Part shown: one piece after another, positions 42,520-51,105 of the stretch | Layout of the letters: each line of letters begins with the position of its first letter | Position numbering within the stretch: position 1 is the stretch's first letter | Assembly: GCA_963665865.2 (NCBI GenBank) | Contig: CAXXWF010000001.1 | Coordinates: forward strand, 248,001 to 312,000 | Source of the DNA: PHAA01 sp963665865 | Lineage (GTDB): Bacteria; Bacillota; Syntrophomonadia; Syntrophomonadales; Syntrophomonadaceae | Direction: 5' to 3' | Length of the DNA: 64,000 nt | The notes under the pieces: model-generated | What the model was told of the DNA's origin: nothing | The model's input: the letters and a program-made list of their open reading frames with translations, nothing else | The model's database searches: none | Made by a program: the position numbers and the translations under genes

Positions 42520-44403
42520 TTAACCAAACAGTGTCGTATTTTCTTTGATTGCTCGTTGAATGTCTATATCGCTAAAATAAGTTTTTTTGAGCTTTGCATT
42601 CCATTCTTTGTCAGACCGGATCAGTTCTTTAATGTTGGTAGGCGAAATTTTCTTGCCTTGGCCGGTAAGATCACACATAGCCATGTCGATGGTGGCGAGC
42701 AGTTCCAGCTCGTTGCGGCCTATATGCAGAAAATTGCTTTTCAGCCAATCAATATCATCCTGCATATTCCACTTTTCAATATACCCGAGGGCTTGTGAGA
42801 TATTCGTGCCCTTGCTGTATCTGGTGCCTTTGTCGCTTGCGGATGTAACGATGTATTTGTTATTTCTGGCGATGGGCTCGCCACCCTTATAACGTACCTC
42901 GTCGGCATACGGTCCCGCAGCCTTTTTCTTGAACGCAGCAACGCTTGCCTCCTGCTTTCTACGCAGCAGATAGAGCAGCTTCTGAATTTTGACCCGCCCC
43001 AGCGGGTACTTGTCTGAATAGAAGGCATCAACAATGGCGGCTATCAGCGCTGCATCTTCTATATGCTTGTTATGCCCTTGTTTTGATTGTTCCCTTTGCT
43101 TACCCGTAACCAGCGCACTCTGCGGCTTCACTTTTTTAGTGGTGTCAATAAGTCGTATCCTGCCCGTGATTAATTCCTGCATCATGCCTTGCTTGATGTT
43201 GCGGACTTTAGAAAGCTTCTTCTGCAAGGTTTTGATTTCAGTATCCATATCTGAGAGGATATCGGCTATATCGTTTTGCTCGGTGTATTCAGGAAGCGTA
43301 ATAACAGTATCAGCAAAATTATTTTTTGATAAATTGTAGCGAGTTGCGCCTTGCGCTAACACTCTCATAATCTTTCGCCCTTCGTCACTGTTAAAATAGA
43401 ACGGCAAGAACAGCGGATTTACTTCGGAAGTATTCAATCTAAAACCAAAGCAAAAGCTATTCAAATATGTGTTAGGTAAATCGGCTAAAAGGACAGAACA
43501 CTTACCGACTTCTTCAGGCGTTTCGGATGAAGTATTGAAAAACAAATCGCCTATTTGCACCTGATTTTGGTTTTCTGATTCTTTAACATTCACTTTTTCT
43601 AATATAGAGATGTCTATCCATACATTGCTTAAAACATTTAAAAAAGTAATATATGTGGCACTTCCACAACCAAAGTCATTTTTTGTTTTTCCCGACAAAC
43701 CGCCATAGAAATCTCCAAAATCGCCAACACGCATCTCAACCCACTCACCGCTAAACCCAGGCAGGCGTTTTTTGCCGCTGAGGAGCTGCTGCATGGTGCC
43801 CTGTTTGATTGCCTTTTTCTTTAATATCAATTTTTCAAGCGACGAAATAAGTGTGTCTGCATCCGAAAGCATCTTTGTAATTGCTTCCTGCTCGGGGAGA
43901 GGGGGATAGGCTATAGGTAGTCTCTTGACAATTTTAGCAGTATAGCTTTGCTGTTTAGTTCCTTGGCAAAACTTAAAAGCAAGGTCATCTCCATTCATTA
44001 CATAGTAATGGCGTAGGTAGTTCACATTAACTTTATCAGTTCCATAAAGAGCCATACACGACTGATTTGTAGTTGCATCGCAGCCTAAAATAGCGCAGCT
44101 TCCTCTTGTCCCAGATGCTTCTAATCCCGTTATAGCCATAAGAAACGTACCAGCTGGATGTATTGTTAAATTTGCTTTTTGCATGGCTTCTTCAGAAATG
44201 TGTTCAATAGTTTCAAGAATAGTATTATAGTTAAGTTCTCCGCTCGAAACCCACTTAATATTTCCCTTATAATATCTGTCTATTGCTCTATATGGAGTTG
44301 CCCCACTTGAAAAGCCCTTGAAAACATTGCCCCAAACATCACAAGTCCAATCTTTCGGAATAACACCAACTTCGGTTTGTTTGTATCCCTCAGGCACTAA
44401 CAT
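42520..44403 (-). CDS. hsdS: type I specificity subunit HsdS with a C-terminal extension domain
   Basis: Residues 1 to about 420 are a normal HsdS with two target recognition domains, each followed by a helical spacer ending in similar IKQGTMQQLLSGKKRLPGF-like and IKQGMMQELITGRIRL segments. Residues about 440 to 627 are extra, with YPLGRVKIQKLLYLL, KKKAAGPYADEVRYKGGE and a helical end. The extra part resembles the Panacea/SocA-like (DUF4065) fold pattern (KLQKLLY...GP), though remotely. Typical HsdS proteins are about 400-450 residues. It overlaps hsdM by 7 bases. Confidence 0.85.
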   Translation of the reverse strand: MLVPEGYKQTEVGVIPKDWTCDVWGNVFKGFSSGATPYRAIDRYYKGNIKWVSSGELNYNTILETIEHISEEAMQKANLTIHPAGTFLMAITGLEASGTRGSCAILGCDATTNQSCMALYGTDKVNVNYLRHYYVMNGDDLAFKFCQGTKQQSYTAKIVKRLPIAYPPLPEQEAITKMLSDADTLISSLEKLILKKKAIKQGTMQQLLSGKKRLPGFSGEWVEMRVGDFGDFYGGLSGKTKNDFGCGSATYITFLNVLSNVWIDISILEKVNVKESENQNQVQIGDLFFNTSSETPEEVGKCSVLLADLPNTYLNSFCFGFRLNTSEVNPLFLPFYFNSDEGRKIMRVLAQGATRYNLSKNNFADTVITLPEYTEQNDIADILSDMDTEIKTLQKKLSKVRNIKQGMMQELITGRIRLIDTTKKVKPQSALVTGKQREQSKQGHNKHIEDAALIAAIVDAFYSDKYPLGRVKIQKLLYLLRRKQEASVAAFKKKAAGPYADEVRYKGGEPIARNNKYIVTSASDKGTRYSKGTNISQALGYIEKWNMQDDIDWLKSNFLHIGRNELELLATIDMAMCDLTGQGKKISPTNIKELIRSDKEWNAKLKKTYFSDIDIQRAIKENTTLFG

Positions 44404-47024
44404 TCAAACCCCATCCTTTCCAAATGAGATTTGACCTTTGCCTCGTAATACTCGACCTCTTTTTCAAGGCTGGACAGGGTATGCTCATAACGCTCAGTTA
44501 ACTTCACGATGCGGTCAGCAATGTTATGGGAAATAGTGGTGTAAAGCGTGTCAATGCCATTATAGATGTGATAATACCACTTTTTGTTAACGAGCAATTC
44601 TTTGACCTGCTCATCGGTAAGCTTGGAATATTGCTCCTTGACCTTTTCATCCAGCTCGGCGTATAGATCCTTAATCAGCTTGGAAAACTCGTCGACTTTG
44701 ATAACCAAGCCATATGCTTCCGACAATTCTTCGAAATCATCTTTATACAGTTCAGGAACGGGTTTGTTATTCCGAATATCTGTTATTCTGCTTGCTATAC
44801 TTGTCTTATTGAGATTGCCATTATCGTTTATTGCATTTTGGCAAAGAGGGTTATCGTCTATATAAGATAAATAGTCTTTTTTATTCATTCCTGAAAGCAG
44901 CGAAAGTAGTGCTTCAAGCGCGGTTATTTCGGGAGTGGTTATAGAGCTTTTCATGGTCGCTAATTCGTCATAAATATCTTTTGCCTTTAATTTTCCGTTG
45001 TCATCGCAAAGACTTTTCAGCACAGAGTCTTCTTGAGTATTCTCTATAAGTTCAGCAAGACGGTTTTCCGTCTCAGCAACGATCTGCTCCGCCTCGGCGA
45101 TCTTCGACTTTTCTGCGCTAAAAAAGGTTTCGGCAATAATGTCCTTAGGGATCAGCTTACCCTCCCAACCGATAACTTTCTCTTTGCCTTTGTTCTTGCC
45201 TGAAGTGTAGATGCCTATAATATTTTCAGTTTCCCTAGCGGCTACATAACCGTCTTGAATTAGGATATACACATCGTCTGCTATAACCTCTTGCCAGTAG
45301 GAAAGCAGTACCTCATAAACATCGTATTTGTCGATCAGCTCCACGCATTCATACTCCGTGATCAGCGTTTCGGAAAGTTCGATGATAAGATCCTTCACAG
45401 TTATATCGCCATTAATGTTTCTGAGTTTGCCATCGATCTTGCGCTGCCACGCCTCGAAAGCGGCATCGATTTTGCCGCTATACGCCAAGAATTCATCGTC
45501 TGCGTAGATGGTGCTGCGTACCTCGTTTTTTTCGATGTTCAGTTTATAGTAGCCCTCGCGCATCAGTGAAAAGAGCTTGCCTTTCAGATTGCTGAACAGC
45601 GACCAATAGCGGTTAAGTCCGTCCACATCGCGGGCAGGGATGCCGCCGTTTAGGTGTGCGTTGATATCCTGTAAATCTTCCGGTGTGCCCGAATCTATGT
45701 GGCGCGGAATGTTAAGGTTATACTCATTTTTGACTTTAAATTCATCATTAGGCACAAAACGGGCGTATTTGAGGTCATCCGTAATTTTATTGTTAAAGGT
45801 GGTGACGATTTTATAAATATCCCGCTCGCGCAGGCGGTTTTTGTTGCCGTCTTTAATAAAATCATGGCTTGCGTCGATCATGAAAATGCCCTGACGTTCA
45901 TCTGCCCCTTCTTTATCGATAACGAGAATACAGGCGGGAATGCCGGTTCCGTAAAAGAGGTTAGCGGGTAGCCCAATAATGCCCTTAATATAACCGCGGT
46001 CAATGACGCTCTTTCTGATCGTACCCTCAGAATTGCCGCGAAACAGCACTCCGTGTGGCAGGATGACTGCTGCTTTGCCTGTGCTTTTAAGTGATTTCAG
46101 AATATGTAAAAGCCATGCGTAGTCACCGTTTTTCTCCGGCGGCCTGTCGCCATAACCTTCAAAGCGACCGTATTCCTTCAGTCCGTCCGTCCAGTTTTTT
46201 GTTGAGAACGGAGGATTGACCACCGCAAAATCGAAACGCTTTATAATGGTTTCCTCTGCGTCTTCAAAATATTGCGGATTGGAAAACGTATTGCCGGTCT
46301 TGATAACTCCTGGTGCTTTGTTGTGCAAACCAAGGTTCATTGTGGCAAGACCTGCCGTTGTAACATCTTTTTCCTGTCCGTATATTGCAACCTCAAAGGG
46401 AGCAGCATCTGCAGCACGTATCAAAAGCGAGCCGCTGCCACAAGCAGGGTCATAAACGGTATATCCTTCATCTCGTGGGGTGATTTTATCAATGCCAATC
46501 ACTTTTGCGAGGATGCGGGAGACTTCAGCAGGTGTATAGAACTGTCCTTTGCTTTTGCCGGATTCGGTAGCAAAGTTGCGCATCAGGTATTCATATGCGT
46601 CACCGATAATATCGTCACCGCCTACGCGGTTGTTCTTGAAGTTGAGCTCTGGGCGCTGAAAAATGGCAATGAGACCTGTAAGCTTGTCTACCATTTCCTG
46701 TCCCTTGCCCAGCTTGGATTCGTCGTTAAAATGGGCGTTGTCAATAATGCCGCGTAGTTCGTTAGCCTCGGCAAGCGCGGCAATGATGGTATCAATTTTT
46801 TCACCGATGTTTTTATCTCCTTTAGCGGCAACCATATCGTCAAAACTGCCACCCACCGGTATTTTGATGTCAGAATACTTTTCGCCTTTGAATTTATCAG
46901 TAACATATTTTACGTACAGCAAGGTGAGAATATAGTCCTTATATTGGGACGCATCCATACCACCACGCAGTTTATCGCAGCTTGCCCATAATGAGCTGTA
47001 TAATTCATTCTTCTTAATGGCCAT
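44397..47024 (-). CDS. hsdM: type I modification subunit HsdM, long form
   Basis: Adenine-N6 DNA methyltransferase, 875 residues. It has the helical N-terminal HsdM domain, GQFYTPAEVSRILAKVI, the SAM site YDPACGSGSLLIRA and the catalytic NPPF (FAVVNPPFSTKNW). Residues beyond about 500 form a long helical, partly coiled-coil extension (ending LEKEVEYYEAKVKSHLERMG) not present in the 500-residue classical subunit; such long forms occur in other type I systems. GGAG lies 7 bases before the ATG. Confidence 0.92.
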   Translation of the reverse strand: MAIKKNELYSSLWASCDKLRGGMDASQYKDYILTLLYVKYVTDKFKGEKYSDIKIPVGGSFDDMVAAKGDKNIGEKIDTIIAALAEANELRGIIDNAHFNDESKLGKGQEMVDKLTGLIAIFQRPELNFKNNRVGGDDIIGDAYEYLMRNFATESGKSKGQFYTPAEVSRILAKVIGIDKITPRDEGYTVYDPACGSGSLLIRAADAAPFEVAIYGQEKDVTTAGLATMNLGLHNKAPGVIKTGNTFSNPQYFEDAEETIIKRFDFAVVNPPFSTKNWTDGLKEYGRFEGYGDRPPEKNGDYAWLLHILKSLKSTGKAAVILPHGVLFRGNSEGTIRKSVIDRGYIKGIIGLPANLFYGTGIPACILVIDKEGADERQGIFMIDASHDFIKDGNKNRLRERDIYKIVTTFNNKITDDLKYARFVPNDEFKVKNEYNLNIPRHIDSGTPEDLQDINAHLNGGIPARDVDGLNRYWSLFSNLKGKLFSLMREGYYKLNIEKNEVRSTIYADDEFLAYSGKIDAAFEAWQRKIDGKLRNINGDITVKDLIIELSETLITEYECVELIDKYDVYEVLLSYWQEVIADDVYILIQDGYVAARETENIIGIYTSGKNKGKEKVIGWEGKLIPKDIIAETFFSAEKSKIAEAEQIVAETENRLAELIENTQEDSVLKSLCDDNGKLKAKDIYDELATMKSSITTPEITALEALLSLLSGMNKKDYLSYIDDNPLCQNAINDNGNLNKTSIASRITDIRNNKPVPELYKDDFEELSEAYGLVIKVDEFSKLIKDLYAELDEKVKEQYSKLTDEQVKELLVNKKWYYHIYNGIDTLYTTISHNIADRIVKLTERYEHTLSSLEKEVEYYEAKVKSHLERMGFEC

Positions 47025-47066
47025 AACCGTGCTCCATTCTATTTTGGATTTCTGCTTAATGAATGA

Positions 47067-47279
47067 TTATTTATCTGAGTCTGGCACGATCTCCATAATG
47101 TCACCAATATCGCAGTTTAAGGCTTTACATATTTTTGCAAGGACATCAGTGGTGACATTTTCATTCTTACCGAGCTTCGCCATTGAGGTGGGGCTAATGC
47201 CAGATGCTTCGCGTAAATTTTTCTTCTTCATATCGCGGTCTATTAGTAATTTCCATAGCTTTTTATAACTTATGGCCAA
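47067..47279 (-). CDS. small XRE (Cro/CI) regulator heading the restriction operon
   Basis: A 70-residue helix-turn-helix protein (LREASGISPTSMAKLGK then VLAKICKALNCDIGDIMEI), of the YozG-like minimal type. The TTG start at 47279 lies 8 bases after GAGAGGTGAG. It is 42 bases upstream of hsdM on the same strand. By analogy with controller proteins of restriction systems it probably sets expression timing of hsdM-hsdS-hsdR; a palindrome lies in its promoter. Confidence 0.85.
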   Translation of the reverse strand: MAISYKKLWKLLIDRDMKKKNLREASGISPTSMAKLGKNENVTTDVLAKICKALNCDIGDIMEIVPDSDK

Positions 47280-47313
47280 ATGTGCTCACCTCTCAAAGCT
47301 TATGATGTCAACT

Positions 47314-47342
47314 ATTATATGGAAAAATATCCATATAAACAA
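47314..47342 (-). promoter_or_regulatory. promoter with overlapping palindrome for the xre-hsdMSR operon
   Basis: On the minus strand TTGTTT (47342-47337), 17 bases and TATAAT (47319-47314) form a promoter. The palindrome TATATGG-AAAAATAT-CCATATA (47316-47337, plus strand) occupies the spacer, a classical repressor position. A further hairpin, ATCCGC-GAGT-GCGGAT (47349-47364), lies just upstream. Confidence 0.6.
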
Positions 47343-47585
47343 TATAAAATCCGCGAGTGCGGATAAAAAATACATAATATTCAATTATATGATAGTGACT
47401 TATACTGATAAAATGAAGATAACCCCTATTGTTTTTGCTAGCAAAAAAAAGGAAAAGCCCCAAATACCGAGATACACAACATATCAAAACTATCGACTTC
47501 TAAAAACTGTTTTGGTAGTTTTTGAAGTATTTAATCAGAAAAGAATATGAAGTTATTAAGCTGCAAAATAAGTGCTAATATAAAA

Positions 47586-47780
47586 TGGTCTCTGGCGGAC
47601 TGAGAGTCACTTGAACGGTATCGCAGGTCGGTATAATAAACGATGCAATGGTCAAGTCTAATAAGCAATATCTCCGGATGTACCGTTGCCAGAGGGAAAG
47701 ACCAGCAACGGGGACAGTACTAATCAAGACCGTAGGGAAGAACGATCGAATCAAGCGCTGCGGTTCTAAACGAACTAAAA
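47586..47780 (+). ncRNA. candidate structured RNA upstream of the 480-codon gene
   Basis: A roughly 195-base non-coding stretch, clearly richer in G and C than its AT-rich surroundings, holds several pairings: TGGTCT and CTCTGGC (from about 47586) with GCCAGAG and AGACCA (about 47688-47704); ACTTGA with TCAAGT; CCGTTGC with GCAACGG; CCGTAG with CTGCGG. Some of these exclude each other. I cannot match it to a known family (not T-box, not a group II intron start). It might be a leader, a partner RNA, or intron/IS debris. Confidence 0.4.
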
Positions 47781-47823
47781 TTCAGTTTTGCAAATTAATG
47801 TAATTGTGTGAGGCGAACGAGGC

Positions 47824-49266
47824 ATGCTTACCGTAGAACAGTACATTGCACAGATGAAGAAAAAAGATAAATTGGATGAATTTAATTTTCAAGAACATTC
47901 TGACAATATTTCCCAAGTAATTAGGTATGTAATGGAATACTTTAATGATTATCTCAACCCCGAAGACTATGATTATGAAAAGATCAAGACCGAGCAGGCC
48001 ATAGTTAAAATCGATAAGGAAATCGGAGACGCTTTCCCGAAAAGTAAGTCCTTCATTATTGATTATTACAGAAGCCATAAGACCCGGATAGATAGGCTTA
48101 TGAGGAATTCCCAGAAAGAACTGTACTATGTTGAACTGTATTATTGCCGTGAGGACTACGAAAAGGCTGTAGACCGGTTTTGTGAAGGAAGAATGAAAGA
48201 CACAGGGATAGAGCAGTACAGGAAAGAGTTGATTGATCTAGCCCAGGAGATAAGTGAGAAAGATACCGAGTACCCCAAAAATTCAGGCTATAAGTATTTG
48301 GACAATTCTTTGGTTGCCTGGGTGAAAGAAACTTATCGCCAATATGGGGTCAATTTATATCAATTTGCGGGGAGCGTTGTTTGGCCCTACTATGAAAAAT
48401 ATATAGAATACGTTTTCGACCATGATTCTGAAACATCCTACCATATAAACCGCTACAACCACCGGTATCATAACAATCCGTTTGATATAGATGAGATTTA
48501 TGAAGACAACGCCCACAGGCCTTTTATCGAAGGACGAAAAGGCGAATTAGAAATGCTTATGATATATGTGTGGGTAAATGAATATGTAAAAGACACCGAT
48601 TATTGGCCCGAATATGTCAACTTATGCATTTCAACAGGCAGGGTAAGCATAGTCAGCAATATTAATATATTGATACCAGTTAAATATGAAGATATTGCCT
48701 ACCCTGATGATATTGGCAGCCGCATGGTCTTTGCCGAAACGACCACGGGCATTTTGAATACTAATCCCAATGGGCCTTATGTTCTTCAAATTAACTATAA
48801 AAAAGAAAAAGATGTTATCTGGAAGGATGAAAAGGCGCTAGACGATGTTATTACCAACCTCAAAAATACCTTTTCTAAATACGGAACCCCCTACGCCCTG
48901 GAGATGCTGCCCCCGCTACGCTCCCCAGTCTATAATGAAGAACAGTTTTTCGCCTATTATCAGCTGCTAGAAAAGGGCATGAAGAAATATCCTGGCATGA
49001 AGATCGCATTGATCAATGGACCTAACCGGCAAAAAGCCAAAGCCCAGTATCTTATGCAGACAAGCGATGATGTTTTTAACTTAAGGAAAATCGCAAAAGA
49101 TATGAAATTCAAACTAAAATTTGCCCTCAATCTTGGGACTTTGATACAAAGGAAATATTCCAAAAGTGATTATGAAAATGATTTTGGCCGGCTCAGTGAG
49201 ATAAGGAATTCAATCGTAGTAGCCATAAATGATAGGAGCATTTCGCTGTTGCTGTTAAGGGTGTAG
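47824..49266 (+). CDS. unknown protein, truncated at its C-terminus
   Basis: A 480-codon frame starting MLTVEQYIAQMKKKDKLDE. I do not recognise a characterised family. The N-terminal half is helical and acidic; the part from about residue 300 (YALEMLPPLRSP, MKIALINGPNRQKAK, LKFALNLG) alternates short hydrophobic strands with helices and could be a TIM-barrel of the xylose-isomerase type, a weak guess. The last 15-20 residues are probably not native: from about 49217 the DNA is the antisense of a serine recombinase gene. The native protein was probably longer. Confidence 0.6.
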   Translation: MLTVEQYIAQMKKKDKLDEFNFQEHSDNISQVIRYVMEYFNDYLNPEDYDYEKIKTEQAIVKIDKEIGDAFPKSKSFIIDYYRSHKTRIDRLMRNSQKELYYVELYYCREDYEKAVDRFCEGRMKDTGIEQYRKELIDLAQEISEKDTEYPKNSGYKYLDNSLVAWVKETYRQYGVNLYQFAGSVVWPYYEKYIEYVFDHDSETSYHINRYNHRYHNNPFDIDEIYEDNAHRPFIEGRKGELEMLMIYVWVNEYVKDTDYWPEYVNLCISTGRVSIVSNINILIPVKYEDIAYPDDIGSRMVFAETTTGILNTNPNGPYVLQINYKKEKDVIWKDEKALDDVITNLKNTFSKYGTPYALEMLPPLRSPVYNEEQFFAYYQLLEKGMKKYPGMKIALINGPNRQKAKAQYLMQTSDDVFNLRKIAKDMKFKLKFALNLGTLIQRKYSKSDYENDFGRLSEIRNSIVVAINDRSISLLLLRV

Positions 49267-49721
49267 AGATTCTCCGTTTCAAAGAAAACGCCAACGGGCG
49301 TCTGCATAGCCGCCAACTTACGTACATAACCAATGCAGTCCAGAATATTTCTCGCAAAACGTGCAACTGTCTTTGTAACTATAAGGTCAATCTTTCCATC
49401 CTGACAATCTTTTATCATCTTAATGAAAGCATCGCGATGTTGGAGTGACGTACCGGAGATACCTTCATCCGCATAGATATCCACCAGATTCCAGCCTGGA
49501 TGACGGCTGACAAGATCTTTGTAGTGATTTTTTTGAAGCTCATACGAAGATGTTTGTCGCGGATCGTCGGTAGAAACCCGCGCATACACTGCCACACGCT
49601 TTTTATTTATGCTGTTGTAAAAATCCTCCTGCGATAGAGCTGGGATGACGTCAAGTTCATCCAAGTCAATACCTTTATATCGTTCACGAATACGTTCCTT
49701 CTGGCTTTCGGCTTCTTTCAT
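49170..49721 (-). pseudogene. large serine recombinase, truncated
   Basis: The frame encodes the N-terminal resolvase domain: the catalytic serine in RVAVYARVSTDD, DIYADEGISGTS, the TKTVARFARN block and NSNSEMLLSFMAT. After that the sequence departs from the family (the usual AQEES does not follow) at about 49218, and the recombinase and zinc-ribbon/coiled-coil domains needed for site-specific DNA binding are absent. It cannot be a working integrase. The ATG at 49721 has GGAGTG upstream. It marks a lost integrative element. Confidence 0.85.
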
Positions 49722-49780
49722 TGCAAACACTCCGTGGATATAGTTATTTCACCAATTATATAAGGCGAAAGACGATAAGA

Positions 49781-49820
49781 AAATGAACCACAGGTCTACA
49801 AATTTGCCGGTGGTTCATTT
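49781..49820. terminator. stem-loop in the gap before the XRE gene
   Basis: AAATGAACCACAGG (49781-49794) pairs with CCGGTGGTTCATTT (49807-49820), 13 of 14 positions, with a 12-base loop and short A/T runs outside. It lies between the divergent recombinase remnant and XRE gene. Confidence 0.55.
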
Positions 49821-49948
49821 CAAATTGATTCAGTTATTATCAGAAGTCTGATTTTATTTAGCTTGGATTCTGCTTTTTATACCGAAGCCAGAAGCCCTTG
49901 CCTGTTGTGTAGAATAAAGAAAATGTTTACACAATAGGAGGGCAAAGA

Positions 49949-50290
49949 ATGTCACTTAATTTTAAAATCATTGGGCTAAGGGTCAAAAAAGCTCGTTTAC
50001 ACAATCGAATGTCCCAGGCGGTCTTGGCAGAACGGATCGATATGTCTGTGACCTACATAAGCCATATCGAAACGGCAAAAAAGCAGGCAAGTCTGGAAGC
50101 ACTGGTGCGGATTGCGAATGTTCTTGGCGTTACAGTGGATTATTTATTAAACGGCAATCAGGCAAACGATCCGGCAGAGTATTGGACAGATCTGACGTGG
50201 CTTATAGAGGACTGCACCAATTATGAAAAACGGATCATCTATGAAATTGCCTCGGCAACCAAGAAGATTCTTCTCGAAAACAAATCCTAA
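49949..50290 (+). CDS. XRE-family transcriptional regulator
   Basis: A 113-residue protein with an N-terminal Cro/CI helix-turn-helix (LRVKKARLHNRMSQAVLAER, then YISHIETAKKQASLEALVRI) and a short C-terminal helix. It resembles the regulators of Tn916/ICE-type elements and of many clostridial accessory genes. A good AGGAGGG ribosome binding site precedes the ATG. It stands alone; targets unknown. Confidence 0.88.
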   Translation: MSLNFKIIGLRVKKARLHNRMSQAVLAERIDMSVTYISHIETAKKQASLEALVRIANVLGVTVDYLLNGNQANDPAEYWTDLTWLIEDCTNYEKRIIYEIASATKKILLENKS

Positions 50291-50574
50291 TAATGAAATG
50301 ATATTAATTGTTAAAAGGCCGCAACAAAAGGTGCTTGAGGCAATGTCAATAACCGCCAGGCTGAGTTTTTCTTTCGCAATAATTCCAGAAATTCAAAAGA
50401 CATATGTTCCGAAAATTCAGTTTTTGATATGCCATCTCATTACCTTCTTAATTGAATCTAAGATTCCTTTATATTCTAGATCAAATCCTTATTTTAACAA
50501 TAAAAACAGAAATAGTGATACATTTTGCCTAGTTGTATATGCAGATTAAAGTGGGGAAATATGAGAAATGGTTC
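50291..50574. other. non-coding gap
   Basis: This 284-base stretch between the XRE gene and the end of the PIN-domain gene shows no frame with a convincing start, no repeat and no terminator that I can defend. It is AT-rich in its second half. Confidence 0.5.
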
Positions 50575-51105
50575 TCAGAGCTGTATGCCCAAGTCATTGA
50601 GGACTTTTTGCAACAGGGCTGGAGAAGTATAACAGCTGCCCTCCTTGGATAAGTAAAAGAAACATTGTCTGGCTTGTTCCTCATTAATAATTTCATTTTG
50701 ATAGGCAGCGGCTATAATACCCAGAGTTCCCGTAAGTTCTATTTTTAAAGCGGTTGCCTGCTTACGGGCTGGTCCTTCATTTGTGCATAAATGAAAATCG
50801 TTTTCAACCGCTAGTGCTATGGCCATCTTGTCACAATGCGATAAGGTGCTTCTGGTATGGCATTGGGCATAAACTTCGTAGCCTTTTTCGGATGTAATAA
50901 TAGCTGATACATATTTTATGTCCTCTAAACACTGGAGAGTCTCGGAATCTAACTCACTATTGAGGGTATCTTGTGGTATCATTACTTCCGAAAATACTTC
51001 ATTAAGCAGGTATAGAGCATCGAGTTCTCTTAAATCAAAGAGAACATTAGCATCAACGACGACCGGCCTGCCTAAAAGTTTAGAATACTTAGAGCTACGT
51101 TTCAC
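50575..51105 (-). CDS. PIN-domain protein, probable toxin
   Basis: A 176-residue PIN-fold ribonuclease candidate. It begins its domain with VVVDANVLFDL (Asp18), has CDKMAIALAVENDFHLCTNE in the middle with the second acidic cluster, and KIELTGTLGIIAAAY as seen in DUF3368-type PIN proteins. It starts with GTG 11 bases inside the upstream XRE/ImmA gene, so the two are coupled. The pairing suggests a toxin (PIN) with a regulator-peptidase partner. Confidence 0.8.
   Translation of the reverse strand: MKRSSKYSKLLGRPVVVDANVLFDLRELDALYLLNEVFSEVMIPQDTLNSELDSETLQCLEDIKYVSAIITSEKGYEVYAQCHTRSTLSHCDKMAIALAVENDFHLCTNEGPARKQATALKIELTGTLGIIAAAYQNEIINEEQARQCFFYLSKEGSCYTSPALLQKVLNDLGIQL

Noticed and set aside
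42499..42798. Plus-strand open frames across the restriction genes
   Set aside because: They are shadows of hsdS/hsdR coding on the other strand.
47586..47780. Retron or group II intron RNA before the 480-codon gene
   Set aside because: The downstream protein has no reverse transcriptase motifs, so only a generic structured-RNA call is kept.
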